Source of the DNA: Marinobacter sp. JH2
GTDB taxonomy: Bacteria > Pseudomonadota > Gammaproteobacteria > Pseudomonadales > Oleiphilaceae
Length of the DNA stretch: 64,000 bases
Assembly (NCBI RefSeq): GCF_004353225.1
Contig: NZ_CP037934.1
Span: forward strand, 186,001-250,000
Direction: 5' to 3'
Shown here: one piece after another, positions 25,814-35,135 of the stretch
Layout of the letters: the number at the start of each line of letters is the position of its first letter
Position numbering within the stretch: the first letter of the stretch is position 1
Made by a program: the position numbers and the translations under genes
Notes under the pieces: generated by a model
The model's database searches: none
What the model was told of the DNA's origin: nothing
What the model saw: the letters and a program-made list of their open reading frames with translations, nothing else

Positions 25814-26266
25814 CTAGTCGGCTTCTTCAAGAGGATAAACTGAAGGGGCGAGGGTGGGTGAACAGCCGATTACGCCACGGGCCTGTTTGTGAGCATGCAG
25901 GTACCAGCGTCGGCCGCCACGGGGGAAGGTGTCCGGCCGGACTGTATACGTTGCGGTTTCCACCGTAGCGGGGATGGGGCTGCCGTCGGCCAAGCGGTAT
26001 ACGCACGCCGTTTCAATCGTGACAGGCTGGCGCGCGAGTAAGGCAATGAATCCGTCATCCCGAACCTTGGGTTTGCTGCCGTTGATCTCCGTGATTTTGA
26101 GGCAGGGGCCGTAATGAATTCGGTTGTTGTCGCCCACAGGTTCTTCCAAGCAGTGTTGAGCACTCAGGAGTACCGCGTTCTCCCCAATGTCGGGGTCGAC
26201 CCCTGGCAGACTCTGGCATGCTGTGAGCGATACGGCGATAAGCAAGGGGGCAAGCGTTCGAATCAT
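25814..26266 (-). CDS. Putative lipoprotein
   Basis: This 150-residue protein has a lipoprotein signal sequence with the lipobox LTAC, modified Cys17. The mature part has three further cysteines. I do not recognise the family. Its start overlaps the stop of the upstream L,D-transpeptidase by four bases, so the two are translationally coupled and may work together in the envelope. Confidence 0.75.
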   Translation of the reverse strand: MIRTLAPLLIAVSLTACQSLPGVDPDIGENAVLLSAQHCLEEPVGDNNRIHYGPCLKITEINGSKPKVRDDGFIALLARQPVTIETACVYRLADGSPIPATVETATYTVRPDTFPRGGRRWYLHAHKQARGVIGCSPTLAPSVYPLEEAD

Positions 26267-27873
26267 GGGTGGCTCCTGGGCGTCAGCTGCAAGTTTCCTT
26301 TGACATCAGATCTTAGCGCATCAACTAGCTGACGGTCCCGTCCGTAAACATCCTTCCGTATCTGCAACGTGCCCGTTTTATCGACCCAAGTGGTCCAGTA
26401 TTGAAGGTGAACGGGTACAGACGTGTCCAGAATGGCCTTCACCGGCTCCTTTTCTTGCCGCGCTTGCCGAATGGTGTCTTTGGTCCAGGAGCTGTTGCGC
26501 GTGAGTAACCGTTCCGCCAGTTCGAACGGGCGTTCAACCCGGATGCAGCCAGAACTGATGGTGCGCTGTTCGCGGCGGAAATGGTATTGGCCCGGGGTAT
26601 CGTGCAGGTAGATCGCATGTTTGTTCGGGAACATGAACTTAACTTGCCCCAGCGAATTGCTGGGTCCCGGTTGCTGAATGAGTTGATACGGGAAGTGGTT
26701 GGCCGTTAGCTCATTCCAATCAATCTCTTCCGGATCCACTTCTACGCGGCTGGCGCCCCAACCCCGATAAACTTTAAAGTTCATCCGGGACAGGTAGCCG
26801 GGGTCAGCCTGTAATTTGGGAAGCTGATCCTTAATCATCAGTGTTCGCGGCACGGTCCAGGTTGGGTTGAACACCAAATAGCGAATACGGTCGCTAAACA
26901 CAGGGGTTTGCCTGAAAGGATCACCAACGATCACCCGTTGATGCATGACCTCCTTGTTGTTTTCCACCAGAACCATCTCATAGCCAGCGATATTGACCAG
27001 CACATAAGTGTCACCGAGTGAATCTGGCAGCCAGCGCCAACGCTCCAGATTGGCATCGATCTGGCGAATGCGCTCAATGGGCATAATGTTCAGGGCTTCC
27101 AGCGTTTTTTTCCCAACAAGGCCGTCTGGTTCCAAACCGTGGCGGGCCTGAAATGCCGGCATTGCTTGAATCAGATTGCCGGTATAAAGCTGGCTTTCGG
27201 GGGTGTCCAGAGCGCTGTAATGAGTGTCGTGGTCGGTGGGCGGCAGATCACCCAGCAACCTGAGCTGCTGACGAATCACGGGGATACGTGGGTCGTTATC
27301 GCCCGGGCGTATGGTCGGCCCTGACTCGTGCTGAGGCCAGGGTCGGCCAAGTAAGCCGGAGAGTTGGCGCCGGTAATTGCGTAGTTTCTGATAAGCCGGA
27401 GCCGGCGATTTGAAAGATTGTAGGGTCTGGTAAACGGTGTCGTTTTGCAAAGCTTGTTCAAGGGCAGTCTGCAAAAGGACTTGCCGCTTTTGAGTGGACC
27501 ATTGCGCCTGAATGGTTTGCGAGTCCACTTTACCGTCACGAAGATGGGCTGCTAGTAATAAAAAGGCATCGGTAAAAATCAGATCCAGCTCTTCGGAGAG
27601 CAGTGTCTGCGGGGCATCCGTATCACTGGCTGATTTCTGAAGAACGTCGTTTAGGGTCTCTTGGTGGTAATCAGCCGGGTTTAATCCGTCATCGGCCAAC
27701 TCATTAATCGCCCGAAGCAATTCTTGTCGAGCAGTAGGGGATGCCCAGACCGCCTGGTTATGAGGGTTTTCGTGAAGCAGGGTCACGTCGCTCTGGGCAT
27801 TTTGTGCAAATGCCAGTAGCATTATTACCATTAGGCAGCTTTTAATGTTTGCCTGTAAATCTGCATCCCGCAC
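26263..27873 (-). CDS. L,D-transpeptidase, LdtD/YcbB type
   Basis: This 536-residue periplasmic enzyme has a signal peptide to about residue 28 and a helical scaffold. A peptidoglycan-binding domain follows (GNLIQAMPAFQARHGLEPDG), then a YkuD catalytic domain with His in IYLHDTPG and the nucleophile Cys in SSGCIRVERP. It makes 3-3 crosslinks or attaches peptides in peptidoglycan. The GTG at 27873 is chosen because GAGGAG lies just upstream. The next possible start upstream is a TTG that would run through that site. Confidence 0.9.
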   Translation of the reverse strand: MRDADLQANIKSCLMVIMLLAFAQNAQSDVTLLHENPHNQAVWASPTARQELLRAINELADDGLNPADYHQETLNDVLQKSASDTDAPQTLLSEELDLIFTDAFLLLAAHLRDGKVDSQTIQAQWSTQKRQVLLQTALEQALQNDTVYQTLQSFKSPAPAYQKLRNYRRQLSGLLGRPWPQHESGPTIRPGDNDPRIPVIRQQLRLLGDLPPTDHDTHYSALDTPESQLYTGNLIQAMPAFQARHGLEPDGLVGKKTLEALNIMPIERIRQIDANLERWRWLPDSLGDTYVLVNIAGYEMVLVENNKEVMHQRVIVGDPFRQTPVFSDRIRYLVFNPTWTVPRTLMIKDQLPKLQADPGYLSRMNFKVYRGWGASRVEVDPEEIDWNELTANHFPYQLIQQPGPSNSLGQVKFMFPNKHAIYLHDTPGQYHFRREQRTISSGCIRVERPFELAERLLTRNSSWTKDTIRQARQEKEPVKAILDTSVPVHLQYWTTWVDKTGTLQIRKDVYGRDRQLVDALRSDVKGNLQLTPRSHP

Positions 27874-27937
27874 ATCGTTCTCCTCATGAATAGCTTGCAA
27901 ACTGAGCCGTCAGGCTTGCTGGAGTTTTTGATTCTTT

Positions 27938-28717
27938 ATGTCTGACTTGTCAGTTGTCCAGTATGTTCTTATTGCGCTGATTTTTGTGTGGAGCGGCTTC
28001 GTACGTTCTGGCTTAGGTTTTGGTGGCGCTGTTTTATCGTTGCCCTTTCTATTATTGGTGCTGGACGAGCCGCTGGTTTTCCTGCCAATCATCTCGATTC
28101 ATCTATTGGTGTTCTCCTCATTAACCATTTGGATGAACAACCGGAAAAGCCGGACCTCAATCGAGGGTGCTCAAAACGTCGGCACCGTCGACTGGCACTA
28201 TTTGGGACGAATGCTCTCGATTCTGATCGTGCCAAAACTCATCGGCGTGTTCGGCCTGATCACCCTGCCGGGCCACATTCTCAGTGCGATTATATTCGTT
28301 ATTGTAGGCCTGTATTCCGTTTCTTACATCGTCAACAAGCCCTTTCGAAGCGGGAGCAAAACGGTTGATACGGTATTCCTGATGCTTGGAGGTTATATCA
28401 GTGGCACCTCGTTGATAGGTGCGCCTTTGATCATCGCGGTTGCTGCCCAGCATTTGCCGAAAGAAAAGCTGCGGGACACCTTATTTGCCCTGTGGTTTAT
28501 TCTGGTAATGATCAAGCTGGGAGCGTTTGTATGGGCGGGCGTGGAATTGCAGTTGATTCACCACGTCTGGTTGCTGCCTGCGGCGGCGGTCGGCCATGTG
28601 ATCGGCCTGTACGTCCACGACCGGATGCTGCACGCCGAAACGTCACTGTTTTATCGGGTGCTGGGCACTATCCTACTCGTGGTAAGCAGCATCGGGCTGA
28701 TTACCGTTTGGCTGTAG
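27938..28717 (+). CDS. TauE/SafE-family permease
   Basis: This 259-residue inner-membrane protein has about seven or eight helices and the two-repeat pattern of TauE/SafE proteins (SGLGFGGAVLSLPFLLL near the N-terminus and ISGTSLIGAPLIIAV midway). The family exports or imports sulfite, sulfoacetate and other small anions. The substrate is unknown. It is divergent from the L,D-transpeptidase, with starts 64 bases apart. Confidence 0.88.
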   Translation: MSDLSVVQYVLIALIFVWSGFVRSGLGFGGAVLSLPFLLLVLDEPLVFLPIISIHLLVFSSLTIWMNNRKSRTSIEGAQNVGTVDWHYLGRMLSILIVPKLIGVFGLITLPGHILSAIIFVIVGLYSVSYIVNKPFRSGSKTVDTVFLMLGGYISGTSLIGAPLIIAVAAQHLPKEKLRDTLFALWFILVMIKLGAFVWAGVELQLIHHVWLLPAAAVGHVIGLYVHDRMLHAETSLFYRVLGTILLVVSSIGLITVWL

Positions 28718-28738
28718 CCGTTCCTAATGTCTGTTTGC

Positions 28739-28846
28739 TCAGGAGCCAAGCAGACCTGAGTAAGCGGTGTAAAAGAATGCACAGGAACCCAGTAGAATCA
28801 GGCTCCAAGCGGGAACAATCATTACAGAGCGTGCCGGTCTGATCAT
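28739..28846 (-). CDS. Small membrane protein, 35 residues
   Basis: This is a short reading frame opening with MIRPARSVMIVPAWSLILL and ending in LLGS. It has basic N-terminal residues and one long hydrophobic helix, a typical single-pass small membrane protein with an inside-positive N-terminus. An excellent AAGGAGG ribosome site sits six bases before the ATG. It is convergent with the TauE gene. I do not recognise it. The ribosome site and the amphipathic logic are the evidence for it being real. Confidence 0.6.
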   Translation of the reverse strand: MIRPARSVMIVPAWSLILLGSCAFFYTAYSGLLGS

Positions 28847-29007
28847 CGCAACCTCCTTCAGTATGGCTAATCATTACGCGATTATTTTCAATTTAGACCA
28901 ATCTTGAGGAATGTCACGAACCATTTTTTTAAATATTCGTCTAGTATGGGGTTTGATAAAGGCGAGTATTTTCGAGTAACGAATAAAAACAATAACTAGG
29001 ACTCCAT

Positions 29008-30690
29008 ATGACTGTAGATCCTCAAAAACTGACGTCTGCCCATTGTTTATTTTATTGGGCGGAGAAAACCCCGGATAACGTATACCTTACCCAGCCATTT
29101 CCTGGCGGGCGCGTGGAGGACATCACGTGGGCGCAAGCTGCGGATCAGGTTTGCCGCATGGTGGCGTACCTGACCAGCTTGGAGCTTCCTGAACGAAGTA
29201 GAATCGCAATCTTGGGTAAAAACAGTGCCCATTGGATTCTGGCTGACCTTGCTATTTGGTCGTCGGGCCACGTGAGCGTGCCTTTGTACCCCACGCTTAA
29301 CGGTGATACCGCCGCCTATGTGTTGGACCATAGTGACGCAAAATTGTTGTTCTTGGGCAAAATGGATGGCACAGCGGATGGTTGGAACGATATCAAACAC
29401 CATATTCCGCAGGAACTGCCTATTATTTCTTTGCCGCTATCCCCACGCGACGACACATCGATGTGGCTTGATATTGTTGCAGATCACGCTCCGGCCAGCC
29501 CTCGATTGCCAGCCCCGGATGACCTGGCAACCGTCGTCTATACCTCAGGCAGCACCGGTCGACCCAAGGGTGTGATGCACAGCTTTCGAACCATGATTTC
29601 TGTTGCGGACGGTCTTCAACAGCTGTTTCAGGTAACACCAGCCGACCGGATGTTGTCATACCTACCGTTGGCCCACGTGGCTGAGAGAGCGGCCGTTGAA
29701 ACGCAATCGTTGTATTACGGTTTCCATCTTTATTTCGCAAACTCGCTGGATACCTTTCAGGAAGATTTGCAGCGGGCGCGGCCGACTATGTTTTTCTCTG
29801 TGCCTCGTCTGTGGATGAAATTTTACCTGGGCGTAAATGCCAAGCTCCCGCTCAAAAAACAGAAATTATTGTTTAATATTCCCGTTTTGGGCGGGCTGGT
29901 AAAAAAGAAAGTATTGAGGCAATTGGGACTGGATCATTGTCGGGTTGCACTCACGGGCGCTGCGCCTTTGTCCGCCGAGATCATTAACTGGTATCGAAGC
30001 CTTGGGCTTGAGTTGCTCGAAGTGTATGGCATGTCCGAGAATTTCGGGTATTCCCACGCCAGTCGCCCGGGGCAGGCGAAAATTGGGTATGTAGGCGTCG
30101 CGAACCCCGGTGTGAAACAGCGGATCGGAGACGGGGGCGAGATTGAAGTTCAAAGCCCGGGGCAAATGCTTGGCTATTACAAAAACGACGAAAAGACGAA
30201 AGAAGATGTCACCAGCGATGGTTTCCTGAAAACTGGCGACATGGGAGAGATCGATGACCAAGGTTATCTGCGAATTACGGGTCGGGTGAAAGACCTGTTC
30301 AAAACCTCCAAAGGTAAATACGTGGTCCCGGTGCCGATCGAGAATCGTTTCAATCACCCCATGGCCGAAGTCGTCTGTGTGGCAGGCGCGAATCAGCCCC
30401 AACCCTGCTTGATGCTGCTGTTGTCGGAGGAGGCCCGAACAGCGTTGAATTCAGGTATGGACCGTAACGCTTTGGAACAGGAGCTGGCGCAAGAGCTCGA
30501 TGCGGTGAACGCCAAGAGTGAGTCTCATGAGAAAGTGGCGTTTCTGGTGGTTGTTAAAGACTCCTGGAGTATGGAAAACGGTATGTTAACGCCGACTATG
30601 AAGATCAAGCGCAATGTGATCGAAGAGTTCTATCAACAAAAGATGGATGCTTGGTTCGCCGAAAAACGAAGGATAGTTTGGGAGTTCTGA
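29008..30690 (+). CDS. AMP-binding long-chain acyl-CoA synthetase
   Basis: This 560-residue ANL-family ligase activates a carboxylic acid as an acyl-AMP and transfers it to CoA. The phosphate-binding loop YTSGSTGRPKG is at residues 178-188. YGMSENFG is the A5 motif, TGDMGEID the A7 motif, and the hinge is GRVKDLFKTSKGKYV with a C-terminal catalytic Lys region MKIKRN. FSVPRLWMKFY resembles long-chain fatty acid ligases of the FadD15/LC-FACS type. It is followed by a strong terminator. Confidence 0.92.
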   Translation: MTVDPQKLTSAHCLFYWAEKTPDNVYLTQPFPGGRVEDITWAQAADQVCRMVAYLTSLELPERSRIAILGKNSAHWILADLAIWSSGHVSVPLYPTLNGDTAAYVLDHSDAKLLFLGKMDGTADGWNDIKHHIPQELPIISLPLSPRDDTSMWLDIVADHAPASPRLPAPDDLATVVYTSGSTGRPKGVMHSFRTMISVADGLQQLFQVTPADRMLSYLPLAHVAERAAVETQSLYYGFHLYFANSLDTFQEDLQRARPTMFFSVPRLWMKFYLGVNAKLPLKKQKLLFNIPVLGGLVKKKVLRQLGLDHCRVALTGAAPLSAEIINWYRSLGLELLEVYGMSENFGYSHASRPGQAKIGYVGVANPGVKQRIGDGGEIEVQSPGQMLGYYKNDEKTKEDVTSDGFLKTGDMGEIDDQGYLRITGRVKDLFKTSKGKYVVPVPIENRFNHPMAEVVCVAGANQPQPCLMLLLSEEARTALNSGMDRNALEQELAQELDAVNAKSESHEKVAFLVVVKDSWSMENGMLTPTMKIKRNVIEEFYQQKMDAWFAEKRRIVWEF

Positions 30691-30702
30691 GCCAACCGCA
30701 AA

Positions 30703-30745
30703 CCACAAAAAAACCGGCATGTTTACCATGCCGGTTTTTTTGTGG
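30703..30745. terminator. Bidirectional rho-independent terminator
   Basis: A long stem is formed by 30703-30721 and 30727-30745 around a five-base loop. The core is a GC-rich CCGGCATG, flanked by an A-run on one side and a T-run on the other. It therefore works on both strands, ending the acyl-CoA synthetase gene and the convergent small gene. Confidence 0.9.
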
Positions 30746-30760
30746 TGTCAAAGCGGTTAT

Positions 30761-30955
30761 TTACACGCCGCCATGAGCCTGAGGCAAATCTTGCACCGCC
30801 GCTACGGCTTCGCGATTTGCTTTGCGCAGCTTGCGGCTTAAAAATTGTAGCCCTTGTTTGATTGCAGTACGGGTATACTCCCGGCGCATCTCCACTCCGT
30901 TGTGGAGGATGCCAGATGGCTGTGGGCGAACGCTCACGTTACGTTGATGAATCAT
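30761..30955 (-). CDS. Small basic protein of unknown function
   Basis: This 64-residue protein is rich in Arg, Lys and Gln and has no hydrophobic segment. The central region (RREYTRTAIKQGLQFLSRKLRKANREAV) is predicted helical and strongly basic, suggesting nucleic-acid or ribosome contact. A strong AAAGGAGG site precedes the ATG. It is divergent from the LysR gene. I do not recognise the family. Confidence 0.72.
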   Translation of the reverse strand: MIHQRNVSVRPQPSGILHNGVEMRREYTRTAIKQGLQFLSRKLRKANREAVAAVQDLPQAHGGV

Positions 30956-31073
30956 GATGCCTTCCTCCTTTTTAGGGTGGCTTGGTTTGTTAGGTTTTAA
31001 ACTATTCTAGAGGTTCTTATTTGCAGCTTGAATACGTTAAACTTCGTACTCATGTTGCAAATGTGCAGTGACT

Positions 31074-31973
31074 ATGGACTGGGATTATCTTCGATATATA
31101 CGGGCTTTGGCAATAGCTGGAACCTTCGCAAAAGCTGGTGAAATACTGGGTGTGCACCAAACCACTGTTTTAAGACGACTTGATCAGATGGAAGAGTCAT
31201 TGGGTGTGCAATTTTTTGATCGAAATCGCGATGGATTGCAGCTTACCGCCACGGGTGAAATGGCCTATCGGGAGGCCGAAAGGCTTGCGGTGGACATGGA
31301 AAATCTGGAGCGAAAGCTGGTTGGGCAGGATGGCGCGCCGGTTGGCAAAGTCAGAATCGCTGCAGAAGATGCGGTGATGTATGAATTGCTCAGCCCGGTG
31401 TTGGCGTCGCTGGTGCGGGAGTACCCGGACATTGAGCTGGAGGTCCTGACCGACAACGATGTGGCCAACCTGAGCCAGCGGGAGGCAGATTTAACGTTAC
31501 GCCCCGAGAATAAGCCGCAGGCCACCTTGGAAGGTGAGCGTATTGCGGCAATTGATTCCGCCGTCTACGGCTCGACAAATTACTGCCGACGAAACCGGAA
31601 AATGGACATTGAGAATAATCCGGAGGCCTGTACCTGGTTGATCCCGGACGAGTCCTTTAGCCATTTGGCGACCGGCAAGTGGTACCGAAAGCACCTTAAG
31701 AACGTACCCACGGTGATCCGCTGCAACAGCTTGCAGTCCATGCACGCTTTGGCGCGGTCAGGGGCGGGCTTGGCGGTTTTACCGTGTTACCTCGGAGAAG
31801 CGGCGAAGGAGTTGCGGCGGCTTTCGGATCCGCTGGACGGAGAAAGCATCGATCTATGGCTGCATGTCAACCACGATACCCAGCAAATGGCTAGGGTTCG
31901 GATTGTGATGGAGTTTCTGGTGGAGCGGCTCAAAGCTTTGGGCCCGGCCATTGAATTCAGCAACACGCTCTGA
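31074..31973 (+). CDS. LysR-family transcriptional regulator
   Basis: This 299-residue protein has an N-terminal winged HTH (AGTFAKAGEILGVHQTTVLRRLDQME) and a C-terminal substrate-binding domain with the usual two lobes. The ATG at 31074 is preferred; a GTG two codons earlier is possible. The target is unknown. The divergent small basic gene, 118 bases away, is the classical candidate for a LysR regulator. Confidence 0.93.
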   Translation: MDWDYLRYIRALAIAGTFAKAGEILGVHQTTVLRRLDQMEESLGVQFFDRNRDGLQLTATGEMAYREAERLAVDMENLERKLVGQDGAPVGKVRIAAEDAVMYELLSPVLASLVREYPDIELEVLTDNDVANLSQREADLTLRPENKPQATLEGERIAAIDSAVYGSTNYCRRNRKMDIENNPEACTWLIPDESFSHLATGKWYRKHLKNVPTVIRCNSLQSMHALARSGAGLAVLPCYLGEAAKELRRLSDPLDGESIDLWLHVNHDTQQMARVRIVMEFLVERLKALGPAIEFSNTL

Positions 31974-32136
31974 GCTTTGAAGGCATTAACGTGTTTGTGC
32001 TGGATATCCCAAGGGTTTTTCCTCCGGTACAGAAACATTCCTACCAAACCGTCATTTTCAGCAGCATTGGAAGCTTGCTGAAGGGGCGGCCTGCATGTCA
32101 TAAACATCACTGTTCCCGTAACCGGATAAGAGTGAC

Positions 32137-32967
32137 ATGACGTTGAACACCCTGATGAAACCTCTTTTAGTGGCCGGGCTGCTGATGAGCAGCTTGGTAC
32201 AAGCCGCACCAAGTGCCCAGCAGGTGCTGGAAGCTTCGCCCGTGGATGACATCGTTGTGCAGTACCCGGCGATGATGGGGCAGGGCATACGGGATGGCCT
32301 CAAGCAAAAAGCGCAGGTGCCGCCGATGGTGGCGGACACCATCGCGTATGTGGTGCAGAACAGCTTTCGCCCCGAAGAAATCAAGCGAAAAATCGCATCG
32401 AATCTCGATGCTTCGTTAAACGACGAGCAGTTGTCGAAGGTGCACGATTGGTACCAGAAACCGGTGGCAAAAAAAATTGCACGGGCTGAAGTGGCGGCCT
32501 CCGCGCCGGCGATCTGGCCACAAATACGCAAGAAAGCCCCAGAGCTGAACAAACTCAACGAGGGAACCGACCGCGAAGCGCGTTTCGATCGTTTTGACCG
32601 TGCTGCCCGCGCTACAGAAAGTGCCGTTGATACCGCCATTGCTCTGCAGTTGGGACTATCCTCAGCGATGGCTGCGGTGCGAGGTGAACCCGCGAATCCT
32701 GACGAAACGCGCCAGCAACTGGAAGCGCAGCGTCCGGCGTTGCAAGGTGTGGTGGGCAAGCAAGTTTACGACAGCTATTTGTACACCTACCAAAAAATCA
32801 CTCCAAAAGAGATGGAGATGTATCTGGAGTTTCTGGAAAGTGATGCTGGTCAGCAGTTCACCAAGGTGGTGGCAGAGAGTGTTCAACAGGCTGTGACGGA
32901 GCCGATTGAAAATATTGGCAACCAGTTGGCAAGGTTCAGGAATTTCGGAAAAGAAAACACCCAATGA
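32137..32967 (+). CDS. Exported DUF2059-like protein
   Basis: This is a 276-residue protein with a signal peptide cleaved near Ala23. The mature region is alpha-helical and has two DUF2059-type motifs (LNDEQLSKVHDWYQKPVAKKI and ITPKEMEMYLEFLESDAGQQFT). It probably acts in the periplasm; no function is known. It is convergent with the parvulin gene across a strong hairpin. Confidence 0.83.
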   Translation: MTLNTLMKPLLVAGLLMSSLVQAAPSAQQVLEASPVDDIVVQYPAMMGQGIRDGLKQKAQVPPMVADTIAYVVQNSFRPEEIKRKIASNLDASLNDEQLSKVHDWYQKPVAKKIARAEVAASAPAIWPQIRKKAPELNKLNEGTDREARFDRFDRAARATESAVDTAIALQLGLSSAMAAVRGEPANPDETRQQLEAQRPALQGVVGKQVYDSYLYTYQKITPKEMEMYLEFLESDAGQQFTKVVAESVQQAVTEPIENIGNQLARFRNFGKENTQ

Positions 32968-32972
32968 GAACA

Positions 32973-33003
32973 GTCTGCCTGTGTGGTGACCACACAGGCA
33001 GAC
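32973..33003. terminator. Hairpin terminator between convergent genes
   Basis: A 14-bp perfect stem (32973-32986 with 32990-33003) and a TGA loop separate the DUF2059-like gene and the parvulin gene. No strong T-tract follows on either strand. It is probably a bidirectional terminator or an mRNA 3' end protector. Confidence 0.7.
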
Positions 33004-33012
33004 CAATAGCTA

Positions 33013-33291
33013 TTAGCTGCGGGAAGTTACTTCCAGCAGGTGGTAGCCGAACTGAGTCTGGATAGGACCAAGTACGGTGTTCACTTCGCCGCTGAACACG
33101 GCCTTGTCAAACTCGGGAACCATCTGGCCCGGGCCGAAAGAACCCAGATCACCGCCGTTGCGGCCTGATGGGCAGGACGAGTGCTGTTTGGCGACTTCTG
33201 CGAAATCCTGACCGCCTTCGATAGCTTTCTTCAGTTCTTCACATTTTGCTTCGCTGTCTACCAGAATGTGGCGTGCAGTTGCTTGTGCCAT
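33013..33291 (-). CDS. ppiC: Parvulin peptidyl-prolyl isomerase (PpiC)
   Basis: This 92-residue single parvulin domain is cytosolic, with no signal peptide. Conserved segments are ARHILVDSEAKCEELKKAI, FAEVAKQHSSCPSGRNGGDLG and VPEFDKAVF. It matches PpiC in length. The start at 33291 gives the family N-terminus MAQATARHIL. Confidence 0.95.
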   Translation of the reverse strand: MAQATARHILVDSEAKCEELKKAIEGGQDFAEVAKQHSSCPSGRNGGDLGSFGPGQMVPEFDKAVFSGEVNTVLGPIQTQFGYHLLEVTSRS

Positions 33292-33474
33292 GATCAATAT
33301 CCTGTTGTCGGATGGATGGGATGTTCAGAAGGTGAATGCTGCCCGTACCGCCCGCTCGAGGCAAGTGCTTTTTATGCGTGTTTCTTCGGCCTCACAGTTC
33401 GGCTTGCAAACCTGTACAATGCGCCGTTTATTTTGCCGCCACAGCGCTGGCCCTCACGTGTATAGGTTCTTTTC

Positions 33475-35061
33475 TTGATTTCCACTGCCAATATCACCAT
33501 GCAATTCGGGGCCAAGCCCCTGTTTGAAAACGTTTCTGCCAAATTCGGCAGTGGTAACCGTTACGGCCTGATCGGCGCTAACGGCTGCGGCAAATCCACC
33601 CTGATGAAAATTCTGGGCGGCGACCTCGAGCCGTCTGCCGGCCAGGTCATGCTGGAGCCGAACGTGCGCTTGGGTAAACTGCGCCAAGATCAGTTCGCTT
33701 ACGAAGACTGCACGGTAATCGACACCGTGATCATGGGCCATGAAGAGCTTTGGCGCGTTAAGCAAGAACGTGACCGCATTTATTCTTTGGCGGAAATGAG
33801 CGAAGAAGACGGTATGGCCGTAGCCGATCTGGAAGTGGAATTCGCCGAAATGGATGGATACACCGCTGAATCCCGCGCCGGCGAACTGCTTCTGGGCCTC
33901 GACATTCCGCTGGATCAACACTTCGGCCCGATGAGCGCCTTGGCACCCGGTTGGAAGCTGCGCGTTCTGCTGGCCCAGGCCCTGTTCTCGGATCCGGACG
34001 TTCTGCTGTTGGACGAGCCCACCAACCACCTGGATATCAACACCATTCGTTGGTTGGAAAGCATTCTGGTGGCCCGTAGCAGCACCATGATCATCATTTC
34101 CCACGACCGTCACTTCCTGAACAGCGTGTGCACCCACATGGCGGATCTGGATTACGGTGAGTTACGTTTGTTCCCGGGCAACTACGACGAATACATGACC
34201 GCCGCCACACAGGCTCGCGAGCGCATGATGGCAGACAACGCTAAGAAGAAGGCTCAGATTGCTGAATTGCAGCAGTTCGTAAGCCGCTTCTCGGCCAACG
34301 CCTCGAAAGCCAAGCAGGCGACTTCACGGGCTAGACAGATCGACAAGATCCAACTGGAAGAAGTGAAGCCTTCCAGCCGGGTTAGTCCGTTCATTCGCTT
34401 TGAGCAGGAAAAGAAACTGCACCGCCAGGCGGTGACCTTGCTCGGCCTGACCAAAGGCTTTGATGATGGCCCGCTGTTTGAGAATCTGGACTTGCAGATT
34501 GAAGCGGGTGAGCGTGTGGCGATCATCGGCCCGAACGGTATCGGTAAAACCACACTGCTGCAGTGCCTGGCGGGTGCTTACGAGCCAGATTCCGGTGAAG
34601 TGAAGTGGACCGACAGTGCGCAGGTAAGTTACTTCGCGCAGGACCACACCGCGGATTTTGCGCAAGATGACACTCTCACCGACTGGATGGCGCAATGGAC
34701 CTCCGGCGGCGAGCAGTTGGTTCGGGGCACGTTGGGTCGGATGTTGTTCTCGGGTGATGACATTGGTAAATCGGTGAAGGTGTTGTCAGGTGGTGAGCAG
34801 GGTCGGATGCTGTTCGGTAAGCTGATTCTACAGAAGCCGAACGTGATGTTGCTGGATGAGCCCACCAACCACTTGGATATGGAGTCCATCGAGGCGTTGA
34901 ACCTGGCGTTGGAGAACTATCCGGGTACGTTGATTTTCGTGAGCCACGACCGGGAGTTTGTTTCTTCCTTGGCGACTCGCGTTATTGAGTTGAAGCCGGA
35001 TGGGATTACAGACTTTAGCGGTAGTTATGAAGACTACTTGCGGAGTCAGGGTTACCTTTAA
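33475..35061 (+). CDS. ybiT: ABC-F ATPase YbiT
   Basis: This 528-residue ABC-F protein has two nucleotide-binding domains and acts on the ribosome rather than in a membrane. Walker A1 is GANGCGKST (residues 34-42), Walker A2 is GPNGIGKTT, both Walker B motifs read [15 protein letters not shown], and the second signature is LSGGEQGR. The first signature is degenerate (APGWKLR), as in E. coli YbiT. The start is [15 protein letters not shown] aligns exactly with the YbiT N-terminus and no ATG fits. The ribosome site is weak, suggesting low expression. Confidence 0.95.
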   Translation: MISTANITMQFGAKPLFENVSAKFGSGNRYGLIGANGCGKSTLMKILGGDLEPSAGQVMLEPNVRLGKLRQDQFAYEDCTVIDTVIMGHEELWRVKQERDRIYSLAEMSEEDGMAVADLEVEFAEMDGYTAESRAGELLLGLDIPLDQHFGPMSALAPGWKLRVLLAQALFSDPDVLLLDEPTNHLDINTIRWLESILVARSSTMIIISHDRHFLNSVCTHMADLDYGELRLFPGNYDEYMTAATQARERMMADNAKKKAQIAELQQFVSRFSANASKAKQATSRARQIDKIQLEEVKPSSRVSPFIRFEQEKKLHRQAVTLLGLTKGFDDGPLFENLDLQIEAGERVAIIGPNGIGKTTLLQCLAGAYEPDSGEVKWTDSAQVSYFAQDHTADFAQDDTLTDWMAQWTSGGEQLVRGTLGRMLFSGDDIGKSVKVLSGGEQGRMLFGKLILQKPNVMLLDEPTNHLDMESIEALNLALENYPGTLIFVSHDREFVSSLATRVIELKPDGITDFSGSYEDYLRSQGYL

Positions 35062-35087
35062 TCTAGGCTTTACTTGAGAGACGACCG

Positions 35088-35135
35088 CTCATGCTTTTGA
35101 GTGGGTTTCGACTAAGTAAGAGATAAAAGCATGAG
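35088..35135 (+). promoter_or_regulatory. Inverted repeat burying a start codon
   Basis: An 11-bp inverted repeat pairs 35088-35098 with 35125-35135. The right arm contains the ATG (35131) of the DUF1415 gene. In RNA the stem would cover the start codon, a possible translational brake. It could also be a weak terminator for ybiT, but no T-tract follows. Confidence 0.45.

Noticed and set aside
31787..32759. Two long minus-strand frames under the LysR and DUF2059-like genes
   Set aside because: They are antisense to well supported genes with recognised domains and have no ribosome site or homology.
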